From contig NZ_CP130821.1 of NCBI RefSeq assembly GCF_004151275.2, positions 372,001 to 436,000 on the forward strand: 64,000 nucleotides of DNA, read 5' to 3'. Made by a program: the position numbers and the translations under genes. Below the pieces are notes generated by a model. That model was given only the letters and a program-made list of their open reading frames with translations, was not told where the DNA came from and searched no databases. Shown one piece after another: positions 28,130 to 36,144 of this stretch. Within the stretch, counting starts at the first letter, position 1, and each line of letters begins with the position of its first letter. This DNA is from Flavobacterium dauae. Lineage in GTDB: Bacteria; Bacteroidota; Bacteroidia; Flavobacteriales; Flavobacteriaceae.

Positions 28130-29926
28130 TTAATCATTCAATTTTAAAACAGCCATAAATGCCGATTGTGGTATTTCTACGTTACCAACCTGGCGCATAC
28201 GTTTTTTACCTGCTTTTTGCTTTTCTAACAGCTTACGTTTACGCGAAATATCACCACCGTAACATTTTGCGGTAACATCTTTACGCAATGCTTTAATGGT
28301 TTCACGTGCAATGATTTTTGCTCCGATTGCTGCCTGAATAGGAATATCAAACTGCTGACGAGGAATTAATTCACGCAACTTTTCGCACATTTTTTTTCCG
28401 ATATGATACGCATTGTCTTCGTGAATTAAGGCTGAAAGCGCATCCACATTTTGAGCATTCAACAACACATCTAAACGCACTAATTTTGATTGACGCATAC
28501 CAACTGGGTGGTAATCAAACGAAGCATATCCTTTTGAAACCGTTTTTAAACGATCGTAAAAATCAAATACAATTTCTGCCAAAGGCATATCAAAATTCAA
28601 TTCAACTCGACTTTCTGTCAAATAGGTTTGGTTGGTAATTTGTCCACGTTTCTCGATACACAAACTCATTACCTGTCCCACAAAATCAGATTTTGTAATG
28701 ATTGTTGCTTTAATAAATGGTTCTTCAACACGGTCTAATTTCGATGGTTCCGGTAAATCAGATGGATTATTAACCACAAACGGTGTATCTGGTTCTTTTT
28801 TGGTGTACGCAAAATACGAAACGTTGGGAACCGTAGTAATCACCGTCATATTAAACTCACGCTCTAAACGTTCCTGGATAATTTCCATATGCAGCATTCC
28901 CAAGAATCCACAACGGAAACCAAAACCTAAAGCCGCCGAACTTTCTGCCTGAAAAACCAACGAAGCATCATTCAACTGCAATTTTTCCATCGATGCACGC
29001 AAATCTTCGTAATCTTCGGTATCAACAGGATAAATTCCGGCAAAAACCATTGGTTTTACGTCTTCAAACCCAGTAATCATATTTTTAGTAGGACTTACAG
29101 CATCGGTAATGGTATCACCAACTTTAACTTCTTTTGCCTCTTTAATTCCCGAAATCAAATATCCTACATCGCCCGATGAAATTTTTTGTTTTGGAACCTG
29201 GTTTAATTTCAACGTACCTACTTCATCCGCATAATATTCATTGCCCGTAGCCATGAATTTTATCTTTTGATTCTTCTTAATTTCACCATTCAAAACACGG
29301 AAAATAACTTCAATTCCACGGAACGGATTGTAGTGCGAATCAAAAATCAACGCTTGTAAAGGTTCGTCTGGATTTCCTTTTGGTGCAGGAATTTTCTCAA
29401 TAATAGCCGCCAAAATATTTTCAACCCCAAAACCGGTTTTACCTGATGCGTGAATAATATCTTCTAACTTGCAGCCCAATAAATCAATGATGTCGTCACT
29501 TACTTCTTCAGGATTTGCAGATGGTAAATCAACTTTATTCAACACCGGAATAATCTCTAAATCATTCTCTAATGCCAAATAAAGGTTCGAAATTGTCTGA
29601 GCCTGAATACTTTGTGCCGCATCAACAATCAACAACGCCCCTTCGCAGGCAGCAATTGATCGAGAAACTTCATACGAAAAATCTACGTGTCCCGGAGTAT
29701 CAATCAAATTCAAGATATAATCTTCGCCTTTGTATTTATATTCCATTTGAATGGCGTGACTTTTAATGGTAATACCACGTTCTCTTTCAAGATCCATATT
29801 ATCAAGCAATTGTGCTTTTTCTTCACGCGCTGTCACAGTTTGTGTGGCACCCAACAATCTGTCTGCCAAGGTACTTTTACCGTGGTCAATGTGGGCTATA
29901 ATACAGAAGTTTCTAATATTTTTCAT
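28130..29926 (-). CDS. lepA: Translation elongation factor 4 (LepA)
   Basis: LepA is a ribosome-associated GTPase that aids initiation and back-translocation under stress. Starting at the ATG at 29924-29926 the protein is 598 residues, the family size. It has G1 AHIDHGKS near the N-terminus, DTPGHVDF (G3), NKVDLPSA (G4), EF-G-like domains II, III and V, and the LepA-specific C-terminus with [30 protein letters not shown] longer frame reaches 30004, but its first 26 codons lie in a dispersed repeat and are not LepA-like. Confidence 0.97.
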   Translation of the reverse strand: MKNIRNFCIIAHIDHGKSTLADRLLGATQTVTAREEKAQLLDNMDLERERGITIKSHAIQMEYKYKGEDYILNLIDTPGHVDFSYEVSRSIAACEGALLIVDAAQSIQAQTISNLYLALENDLEIIPVLNKVDLPSANPEEVSDDIIDLLGCKLEDIIHASGKTGFGVENILAAIIEKIPAPKGNPDEPLQALIFDSHYNPFRGIEVIFRVLNGEIKKNQKIKFMATGNEYYADEVGTLKLNQVPKQKISSGDVGYLISGIKEAKEVKVGDTITDAVSPTKNMITGFEDVKPMVFAGIYPVDTEDYEDLRASMEKLQLNDASLVFQAESSAALGFGFRCGFLGMLHMEIIQERLEREFNMTVITTVPNVSYFAYTKKEPDTPFVVNNPSDLPEPSKLDRVEEPFIKATIITKSDFVGQVMSLCIEKRGQITNQTYLTESRVELNFDMPLAEIVFDFYDRLKTVSKGYASFDYHPVGMRQSKLVRLDVLLNAQNVDALSALIHEDNAYHIGKKMCEKLRELIPRQQFDIPIQAAIGAKIIARETIKALRKDVTAKCYGGDISRKRKLLEKQKAGKKRMRQVGNVEIPQSAFMAVLKLND

Positions 29927-29958
29927 TGGTGTAAATTGTAAAAAATAAATTGTTCTTT

Positions 29959-30043
29959 GGGCGTGCCGTTCGTCGTTCCTCCTTCGTCGGGCTATGTGCT
30001 TCAAGTCCTCATTCTTGCGGGCTTTTCGCTTCTATCCCTCACA
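29959..30043. repeat. GC-richer dispersed repeat remnant upstream of lepA
   Basis: The segment from GGGCGTGCC (29959-29967) through CGTCGGGCTATGTGCTTCAAG to CGCTTCTATCCCTCAC stands out by much higher GC content in an AT-rich gap. I recall a flavobacterial intergenic family that begins GGGCGTGCC, contains CGGGCT and ends ATCCCTCACGC; this looks like a shortened copy. The claim is from memory and needs a search. Confidence 0.6.
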
Positions 30044-30166
30044 CAGTTACCAAAGGCTACAAAGTGCAAATATAGTTTATTTTTTTGGTAGATTTTTTAT
30101 TGTCCTTTTATTTAATAATACAATTAATTTAAAAAAAAGTCGTATATTTATAACATTAACAATCAA

Positions 30167-30889
30167 ATGAATAACAATATTATGAATTTAAAAACATCAC
30201 TCTTTTTTTTATTTCTGTTATCATTTGTTGAAAACGGAAATGCACAAGCTCCAGTAAAAAGTTATGGTTTTGCTCAAAATAACAATTCATTTCAAGAAGC
30301 TTCAGGTATGTCTGCTACATTAGTAAATATAACTACTCGCGAAAAAATTAACACATTGGGATCAGAATATGTAGATGAATCTTTTAGAGAAGCTACTGTA
30401 AATGGTGGTTCTCAATATTTCGATTTACGGTACAACAACTATACAGGTTTTTTTGAATATAAAAAATCTGCAACAGAAACCATTAGTTTATCAAAAGAAA
30501 GTAATACAGCATTTAGCTTTAAAGACGGCAGAACATATTTGCTTAAAAAATATAAGGTAAATAAAATTGAAAAAGAAGACTACTTGGAACTAGTTGGTAA
30601 AAAAGATTCTAAAGTAAATATTTACAAATTAGAGCGTATTGAGTTTATACCTTACAAAGAAGCTTTAAGCAGTTATCAAGAACAAAAACTACCGGAGTAC
30701 AAAGCGGAAAAACCGTTGTATTTTATTGAATTTGATGAGAAAATTATCCCAATAGAGAAAAGTAAAGATTTAAAAAAAGCTTTTCCAAATCATTCAAAAG
30801 AAATTAAAAAGCTCATTAGTCAAAAAAACATTGATGTTAATTCTGATGATATGCTTTTAGTACAAGACTTTTTAAATTCTATTTTATAG
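30167..30889 (+). CDS. Secreted protein of unknown function
   Basis: The 240-residue product has an N-terminal signal peptide (LKTSLFFLFLLSFVENGNAQA, cleavage after about residue 27), so it is periplasmic or outer-membrane associated. The mature part has GGSQYFDLRYNNYTGFFEY, a Lys/Glu-rich middle (LLKKYKVNKIEKEDYLELV), and a C-terminal helix pair IPIEKSKDLKKAFPNHSKEIKKLI. A second ATG at 30182 is also a plausible start. I do not recognise the family. It is monocistronic with its own terminator. Confidence 0.8.
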   Translation: MNNNIMNLKTSLFFLFLLSFVENGNAQAPVKSYGFAQNNNSFQEASGMSATLVNITTREKINTLGSEYVDESFREATVNGGSQYFDLRYNNYTGFFEYKKSATETISLSKESNTAFSFKDGRTYLLKKYKVNKIEKEDYLELVGKKDSKVNIYKLERIEFIPYKEALSSYQEQKLPEYKAEKPLYFIEFDEKIIPIEKSKDLKKAFPNHSKEIKKLISQKNIDVNSDDMLLVQDFLNSIL

Positions 30890-30900
30890 AAGTTTAAAAA

Positions 30901-30934
30901 AAAAGAAGCTGTCCAAAAAGGTCAGCTTCTTTTT
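30901..30934 (+). terminator. Terminator after the secreted unknown
   Basis: AAAAGAAGCTG (30901-30911) and CAGCTTCTTTT (30923-30933) form an 11-bp stem with an 11-base loop TCCAAAAAGGT and a T tail. Confidence 0.85.
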
Positions 30935-31024
30935 ATCTTGCTATTTTTATTTGTACCCTCCCACAGGTAGGGTGTTTAAATATTGAATTCTCAGGCTACT
31001 TATCTACCTTTTTAAACGGCTTCT

Positions 31025-31405
31025 TTATTTCACCACAATTGGGTTTTGCAGTATTTTATTAATTGGGCATTTTTGTGCAATTACATGGAGTCTTTCAGTT
31101 TGATATTCAGTTAAATCTCCGGTAAATGAAACCTTCTTTGTAAAAATAGTGGTTCCCGGAGTTGTTTCGGTATCAATTTCAACATCCACAAAAACATCTT
31201 CTAACAACCATTTACTTCTGTTCGCGTACATTTTTACCGTCATTGCAACACAACCTGCCAAGGCTGCAGCAAGTAATTCCTTTGGTTTTGGTCCTAAGTT
31301 TTGACCACCTTCGTCGATTGGCATGTCGCTAATAAATTCTGATGTAGGCGATGTGATAACGGTTTTATAATTTTCTGCGCCAATTTTTGCTGTAACTTTT
31401 TCCAT
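31025..31405 (-). CDS. OsmC family peroxiredoxin-like protein
   Basis: OsmC/Ohr proteins reduce organic hydroperoxides through two cysteines. The 126-residue protein keeps both: one in LAGCVAMTVKMYANR and one in VIAQKCPINKIL. Arg and Glu positions in the N-terminal strand region are less clear. It begins two bases after the pirin gene stop, so the two are cotranscribed, consistent with a small redox-stress operon. It is closer to the general OsmC/YhfA branch than to Ohr, judging by length. Confidence 0.92.
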   Translation of the reverse strand: MEKVTAKIGAENYKTVITSPTSEFISDMPIDEGGQNLGPKPKELLAAALAGCVAMTVKMYANRSKWLLEDVFVDVEIDTETTPGTTIFTKKVSFTGDLTEYQTERLHVIAQKCPINKILQNPIVVK

Positions 31406-31407
31406 TA

Positions 31408-32295
31408 TTAACCTTTCTTAAAAGAATCAACAGGTAACGGGACAAAATCGGTTTCACCAGGAACTTTCGGAAATTCCTGTGCCTGCCATTTTAGTTTGGC
31501 TTCTTCGATTTTATCTCGAGACGATGATACAAAATTCCAATAAATGAAACGTTCTTCCGGGAAAGGTTCGCCCCCAAACAAATAAACGGTAGATCCTGCT
31601 TTAATATCAAATGTACATAAATGCGCATCTTTGGTTATTAAAATTTGCTTTTCGCCAAAAGCACTTTCGTTGGTAGAAACTTCGCCTTCTAAAATATACA
31701 AACCGCTTTCACCGTACAATCTATCATGTAAATTAACGGTCATATCTTCGTGCGCTTTTATTTCAATCATATACAGTTTGCTGTACACAGGAACTCCGGA
31801 TTTTTTATCTTCAAATTCGCCTGCTATTAGTTTAAAATCCAACCCTTCTTCTTTCCAAGTTGGTAAATCCTTTGCTTCAATATGCACAAAATTCGGTTCC
31901 ATATCTTCCAAATCTTTCGGCAAAGCAATCCAAATCTGTAAACCGTGCATGGTTTTATCTATCGTTCTTAAATAATCGGGTGTTCTTTCAGAATGCACCA
32001 CACCTTTTCCGGCAGTCATCCAATTCACGGCACCAGGTTCAATCACAATATCGTTCCCTAAACTGTCTTTATGTGCTACGGCACCTTCAAATAAAAAAGT
32101 TAACGTTGACAAGCCAATATGCGGATGTGGACCAACATCTAAATTTTCATTGGCTGTCATCTGTGCCGGTCCCATGTGATCGATAAATACAAACGGACCA
32201 ATATTGCGTTTTTGTCTAAAAGGCAACAACCTGCCTACCAAAAAATTACCGATATCGGCAGCTTTTTCTTCAAAAATAAAATCTATGTTTGACAT
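31408..32295 (-). CDS. Pirin family protein (bicupin)
   Basis: Pirins are Fe-binding bicupins, some with quercetinase activity. The 295-residue protein has the N-terminal cupin with PFVFIDHMGPAQM, DVGPHPHIGLSTLTFLFEG and the metal-ligand HxH-type PHPHIG, plus MTAGKGVVHSERTPD. A second cupin follows, with GLYILEGEVSTN. The C-terminal FGGEPFPEERFIYWNFVSSSRDKIEEAKLKW is the pirin C-terminal signature. It leads a two-gene operon with the OsmC gene. Confidence 0.95.
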   Translation of the reverse strand: MSNIDFIFEEKAADIGNFLVGRLLPFRQKRNIGPFVFIDHMGPAQMTANENLDVGPHPHIGLSTLTFLFEGAVAHKDSLGNDIVIEPGAVNWMTAGKGVVHSERTPDYLRTIDKTMHGLQIWIALPKDLEDMEPNFVHIEAKDLPTWKEEGLDFKLIAGEFEDKKSGVPVYSKLYMIEIKAHEDMTVNLHDRLYGESGLYILEGEVSTNESAFGEKQILITKDAHLCTFDIKAGSTVYLFGGEPFPEERFIYWNFVSSSRDKIEEAKLKWQAQEFPKVPGETDFVPLPVDSFKKG

Positions 32296-32378
32296 ACGTT
32301 TTGCTAATTAATGTTTCTAAAGGTATAAAAAACATCAAGAAATATCGTTAATTTACATTAAGTTTAAAATTATGAATT

Positions 32379-32888
32379 ATGACTGATTTTGAAAAATACA
32401 TAAAAGAGTATCTTGATTTGATTCCTTCGGAAGATTGGCTCGAAGAACTAAATACAGTTGCTAATGAAACATTGGTAATTTATCAAAACTTAACCGAAGA
32501 ACAAGGTAATTTTGCCTATGACGATGGAAAATGGACATTAAAAACCTTATTGGAACATTTAACCGACACCGAAAAAATATTTCATTACAGAGCTTTGCGT
32601 TTTGTAAGGAAAGATGCTACACCGCTTGCAGGATTTGATGAGGAAGACTATGCTAAAAACGGAACAGCAAATCAGCAGAAATTAAAACCACTCATAGAAG
32701 AGTTTCTTTTAAACAGATTGCTTTCTATGGTCTTTTTCAGTAAACTAACTTCTGAACAATTAGCACAGACAGGAAAAGCAAACAACAATGAAATATCGGT
32801 ACAAACCATTGGAAAGCTGATTGTAGGACACAACATCCATCATTTAAATATTATTAAAGAACGTTATTTACCTAATTTAAAGCTTTAA
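32379..32888 (+). CDS. DinB-like (YfiT/DfsB) family protein
   Basis: The 169-residue protein fits the four-helix DinB fold, a putative metal-dependent thiol transferase or hydrolase family. Metal-ligand histidines can be seen in TLKTLLEHLTDTEKIFHYRALR and VGHNIHHLNIIKERY. This group is annotated DinB in Bacteroidota but is unrelated to DNA polymerase IV. It is divergent from the pirin operon and followed by dusB with an intervening promoter box. Confidence 0.9.
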   Translation: MTDFEKYIKEYLDLIPSEDWLEELNTVANETLVIYQNLTEEQGNFAYDDGKWTLKTLLEHLTDTEKIFHYRALRFVRKDATPLAGFDEEDYAKNGTANQQKLKPLIEEFLLNRLLSMVFFSKLTSEQLAQTGKANNNEISVQTIGKLIVGHNIHHLNIIKERYLPNLKL

Positions 32889-32929
32889 TTTGAACAAAAA
32901 TCGGATTTCTCTCTTTAAAAATAATAGAT

Positions 32930-32937
32930 TAATTTTG
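32930..32937 (+). promoter_or_regulatory. -7 box of dusB
   Basis: TAATTTTG matches TAnnTTTG and lies 16 bases before the dusB ATG. No well-spaced TTG is seen. Confidence 0.5.
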
Positions 32938-32953
32938 CATAAAATTTCATTGA

Positions 32954-33949
32954 ATGATTAAAATAGGAAAAATAGAATTACCCGAACATCCGCTTTTACT
33001 GGCACCTATGGAAGATGTAAGCGATCCGCCGTTTCGCCGTTTGTGCAAAATGCACGGTGCAGATATGATGTATTCTGAATTTATTTCGTCGGAAGGGTTG
33101 ATTCGCGATGCAATGAAAAGCAAAATGAAATTGGATATTTTTGATTACGAACGCCCTGTTGGTATTCAGATTTTTGGTGGAGATGAAGAAGCTATGCAGC
33201 TTTCGGCAAAGATTGTAGAAACCGTACAGCCCGATTTGGTTGATATTAATTTTGGATGTCCCGTTAAAAAAGTAGTTTGTAAAGGTGCCGGTGCCGGCGT
33301 TTTAAAAGATGTTGACTTAATGGTTCGTTTAACCAAAGCGGTTATCAGCGGTACTAATTTACCTGTTACGGTAAAAACACGTTTAGGCTGGGACGATGAA
33401 TCGATTAATATTGATGAAGTTGCCGAACGTTTGCAAGATGTTGGTGTACAAGCACTGACCATTCACGCACGTACGCGGGCACAAATGTACAAAGGACACA
33501 GCGATTGGACGCATATAGAACGTATTCATAACAATCCGCGTATTAAAATTCCGATTTTTGGAAACGGAGACATCGATTCGCCTCAAAAAGCAAAAGAATA
33601 CAAAGAACGCTTTGGCTTGGACGGAATGATGATTGGGCGTGCTGCTATTGGTTATCCTTGGATTTTTAACGAAATTAAACATTACTTAAATACCGGCGAA
33701 ATTTTGACTCCACCTACAATGAGCGATCGATTGGAGGCTGCAAAAAATCATTTGGTTTGGTCTATGGAATGGAAAGGCGAACGTTTGGGAATTGTAGAAA
33801 TGCGCCGCCATTACACTAATTATTTTAAAGGAATTCACGGATTTAAAGCACATCGTCAACGATTGGTTACAGAAGATGATCCTAACCAGCTTTTGCGTAT
33901 CTTTGATGAAATCGAAGATTTTTATCAAGATTACGTCATAGAACAATAA
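32954..33949 (+). CDS. dusB: tRNA-dihydrouridine synthase (DusB type)
   Basis: Dus enzymes reduce uridine to dihydrouridine in tRNA using FMN. The 331-residue protein has APMEDVSDPPFRRLC and MYSEFISSEGLI, the catalytic cysteine in NFGCPVKKVVCKGAGAGVL, IHARTRAQMYKGHSDW, and the FMN-phosphate motif IFGNGDI...GMMIGRAAIGYPW. A C-terminal helical domain (MRRHYTNYFKGIHGFK) is present. Length and motifs best fit the DusB/NifR3 branch. It ends at a palindromic terminator. Confidence 0.94.
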   Translation: MIKIGKIELPEHPLLLAPMEDVSDPPFRRLCKMHGADMMYSEFISSEGLIRDAMKSKMKLDIFDYERPVGIQIFGGDEEAMQLSAKIVETVQPDLVDINFGCPVKKVVCKGAGAGVLKDVDLMVRLTKAVISGTNLPVTVKTRLGWDDESINIDEVAERLQDVGVQALTIHARTRAQMYKGHSDWTHIERIHNNPRIKIPIFGNGDIDSPQKAKEYKERFGLDGMMIGRAAIGYPWIFNEIKHYLNTGEILTPPTMSDRLEAAKNHLVWSMEWKGERLGIVEMRRHYTNYFKGIHGFKAHRQRLVTEDDPNQLLRIFDEIEDFYQDYVIEQ

Positions 33950-33974
33950 AAAGCATCTCAATTGAGATGCTTTT
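33949..33974. terminator. Bidirectional terminator between dusB and the cytochrome c gene
   Basis: AAAAGCATCTC...GAGATGCTTTT is a near-perfect 26-base palindrome overlapping the dusB stop and ending two bases before the stop of the convergent gene. Confidence 0.85.
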
Positions 33975-33975
33975 G

Positions 33976-34380
33976 TTATTTAATAGTACTCATTATGTAA
34001 GCTTCCAGTGATTTTATTTCTTCGTCGCTCATTGTTTTCAAAATGGCAAAATTGGTTTCCATAACGTTATATTGTGACGGATCTACAATAGGATCGGCTT
34101 TTTTGCGTAAAAAATTAAACATATTACCGTTTTGTTCTTTATAAATTTTAGCAATATCTTTTACACTTGGTCCAATAACTTTTTTATCTATTTGGTGACA
34201 AGAAAAACAAGCCGCTTTGTTACTTTCAAACAATTGTTTTCCTTCGGCAATCAATTGTTCTTCGGGACTTAATGTTTCAGCTACATTTTCTGGATAAAGA
34301 ATTTCTTTCGTATCTTTTTTTTTATCGCAAGAGGTAAGTGTTATGGTTGATAAAATACCGAAAAATAATATTTTTTTCAT
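33976..34380 (-). CDS. Cytochrome c lipoprotein
   Basis: The 134-residue protein has a lipoprotein signal (ILSTITLTSC, Cys18) and one class I haem-binding motif CFSCH in NKAACFSCHQIDKKVIGPS. A distal methionine ligand is available in NVMETNF. It should be an envelope-anchored electron carrier facing the periplasm. The KVIGPSVKDIAKIYK block after the haem motif is typical of small Bacteroidota c-type cytochromes. Partner oxidases are not in the window. It is monocistronic. Confidence 0.93.
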   Translation of the reverse strand: MKKILFFGILSTITLTSCDKKKDTKEILYPENVAETLSPEEQLIAEGKQLFESNKAACFSCHQIDKKVIGPSVKDIAKIYKEQNGNMFNFLRKKADPIVDPSQYNVMETNFAILKTMSDEEIKSLEAYIMSTIK

Positions 34381-34499
34381 TGTTGTTCGTTTTTACAAAG
34401 TTACGTAAATTGAAGTCTTTAACAACGATAATGGTTTAGTAGTAACGAATATTTAACGAATTTTGTCTGTCAATTTCTGAACTTAGGTTTATTAAAAAT

Positions 34500-34536
34500 A
34501 AAAAAGGCTTAACTTATTTCAGTTAAACCTTTTTTG
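34500..34536 (-). terminator. Terminator of the bamA-skp operon
   Basis: On the minus strand AAAAAAGGTTTAACT pairs with AGTTAAGCCTTTTTT around a GAAATA loop, with one A:C mismatch, and continues into T-rich sequence. It lies just past the skp stop. Confidence 0.85.
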
Positions 34537-34554
34537 TTTTTTATGTATTGAAGC

Positions 34555-35064
34555 TTAGTTTAATTTCAATTCTTTTTTAACATCTGCCATTAAATCTGGT
34601 CCGTCAGCTAAAATTACACCAGAACCTAAACTTGAATCGAAAACGTATTTATAACCTTTTGCGCGTGCTACTTTGTGAATAGCTTGTTGTGCTTTAGTTA
34701 AAATAGGTTCTGATAAGGCTACTTCTTTCTTCGCCATTTCTTTTCGTGCATTTTCTTGAAACATCTGGAAGCGTGTTTGCATTTCTTCCATTTCTTTGCC
34801 ACGAGTTTCGTTTAAGGCGTCGCCAGCGGTAGCAGCTTCTGCCTGGTATTTTTTTAATTTTGTTTCAAAGTCTTTTTGCATTGTCTCCATTTCGCCTTTG
34901 AATTTCTCCTGCATTTTAGTCAATTCTGCTTGTGCAGCCTTAGATTCAGGCATTGCCGGAATTAATTCTGAAATATTGATGTGGGCAACTTCTTGAGCTT
35001 GTGTTGACAAGTTAAAACCTACAATCATTATTGCAGCTAAAAACAACTTTCTTAATTTTCTCAT
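34555..35064 (-). CDS. OmpH/Skp family periplasmic chaperone
   Basis: Skp-like proteins hold unfolded outer-membrane proteins before BAM inserts them. The 169-residue protein has a signal peptide (LFLAAIMIVGFNLSTQAQE), VAHINISELIPAMPESKAAQAEL, a long coiled-coil prong (about residues 50-125), and the C-terminal strand AIHKVARAKGYKYVFDSS. It is the standard-length member of a tandem pair; the gene before it is a longer paralogue. It is last in the uppS-bamA operon. Confidence 0.94.
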   Translation of the reverse strand: MRKLRKLFLAAIMIVGFNLSTQAQEVAHINISELIPAMPESKAAQAELTKMQEKFKGEMETMQKDFETKLKKYQAEAATAGDALNETRGKEMEEMQTRFQMFQENARKEMAKKEVALSEPILTKAQQAIHKVARAKGYKYVFDSSLGSGVILADGPDLMADVKKELKLN

Positions 35065-35126
35065 TTTTTGATTTTTAATTTAATTTAACCTATAAAACCT
35101 TGTGCGAAGGTACTTATTTTTTTTAA

Positions 35127-36116
35127 TTATTGATTATTTTTCTTACGGTCTTCAATTTCTTGTAAACGTTTTTGTCTGTCTTCTTCTAATTTTTTCTTGC
35201 GGTCTGCTATCTCCTGTAAACGTTTCTGCTGTCTTTGTAATGCTTCTTCTCGTGCTTTTTCCTTAGCTAAACGAACTTCTTCTTGTTTTTTTAAGACTTC
35301 GGCTTTACGTTTTTCTATTTCGGCAAGCTTTTCTTGACGTAAGCGTTCGCGTTCAGCTTTTGCTTTTTCTGCTCTTTCTAATTGTTCGCGTTTACGTTTT
35401 TCAGCTTCGGTTTCAGTAGGAGCAACTGGGGCGTTTTCCGTTTGGTTCGCTGCCAATTGTTCTTTTTCTTCTTCAAGTTGGCGTTGGCGGTCTTCTAATT
35501 CATCGCGTTTTGATCGCTGACGTTCTTTAATTTCTATCTGACGTTCTGCAATTTCAAGTTGTTCTATTTCTTTTTTAGAAAGTTTACTTTTATTGCGGGT
35601 TTGCTCTAATTTACGCAGCACCTGGTCAGAAATCTCATCGGCCGAATTAACATACAATAATGCTGTTTCGCTACTTGTTGATTTATCAATTACCGATGAA
35701 TATCTTTTTCGTTTGGCAATTTCTTCAACAATGTTTGATATTTGATCTTGAAGCGGTTTTGCAAGATTTAATTTTTGTTTGAAATAATCGCCTTCAGTAC
35801 CAAATTTTTCTTGTTGAAACTCTAACAATTCTTTTTCAATGATTTGAATGTCTTCTTCTTTCTCATCGATCAGTTGTTGGGTCAATAAAGGACGTTCTAC
35901 ATTTAGCTGATCTTTTAGATCTTTTATTTCTTTTCTTTTGCGTTCTATAACAGCTTCCCATTCTGCTGTTCGCTTTTTTAATTCTTTATTAGCTTCTTCG
36001 TACTCGGGCATTTTGCTCAAAATAAAGTCAGAGTCTATATAAGCAATACGACCTTTTTGTTGGGCAAAACTTAAATTGCATAAGCAAACGAGTAAAATTA
36101 AAGCTATTTTTTTCAT
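35127..36116 (-). CDS. OmpH/Skp family chaperone with long charged C-terminal tail
   Basis: The 329-residue protein has a signal peptide (LILLVCLCNLSFAQQ), the OmpH start GRIAYIDSDFILSKMPEYEEA, coiled-coil prongs, and the closing strand RKRYSSVIDKSTSSETALLYVN at about 140-165. Beyond that the family usually ends, but here about 160 residues follow of Arg/Lys/Glu/Gln coiled coil with repeats such as RLQEIxDRKKKLEE. The tail could be a long periplasmic tether. It lies 28 bases after bamA. Confidence 0.93.
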   Translation of the reverse strand: MKKIALILLVCLCNLSFAQQKGRIAYIDSDFILSKMPEYEEANKELKKRTAEWEAVIERKRKEIKDLKDQLNVERPLLTQQLIDEKEEDIQIIEKELLEFQQEKFGTEGDYFKQKLNLAKPLQDQISNIVEEIAKRKRYSSVIDKSTSSETALLYVNSADEISDQVLRKLEQTRNKSKLSKKEIEQLEIAERQIEIKERQRSKRDELEDRQRQLEEEKEQLAANQTENAPVAPTETEAEKRKREQLERAEKAKAERERLRQEKLAEIEKRKAEVLKKQEEVRLAKEKAREEALQRQQKRLQEIADRKKKLEEDRQKRLQEIEDRKKNNQ

Positions 36117-36144
36117 ATAATCAAATTATTCAAAATGTGTGCCA

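Noticed and set aside
29927..30004. N-terminal extension of LepA by 26 codons
   Set aside because: The added residues ([16 protein letters not shown]...) lie in a dispersed repeat and are unlike LepA, while the ATG at 29924-29926 gives the family start [18 protein letters not shown].
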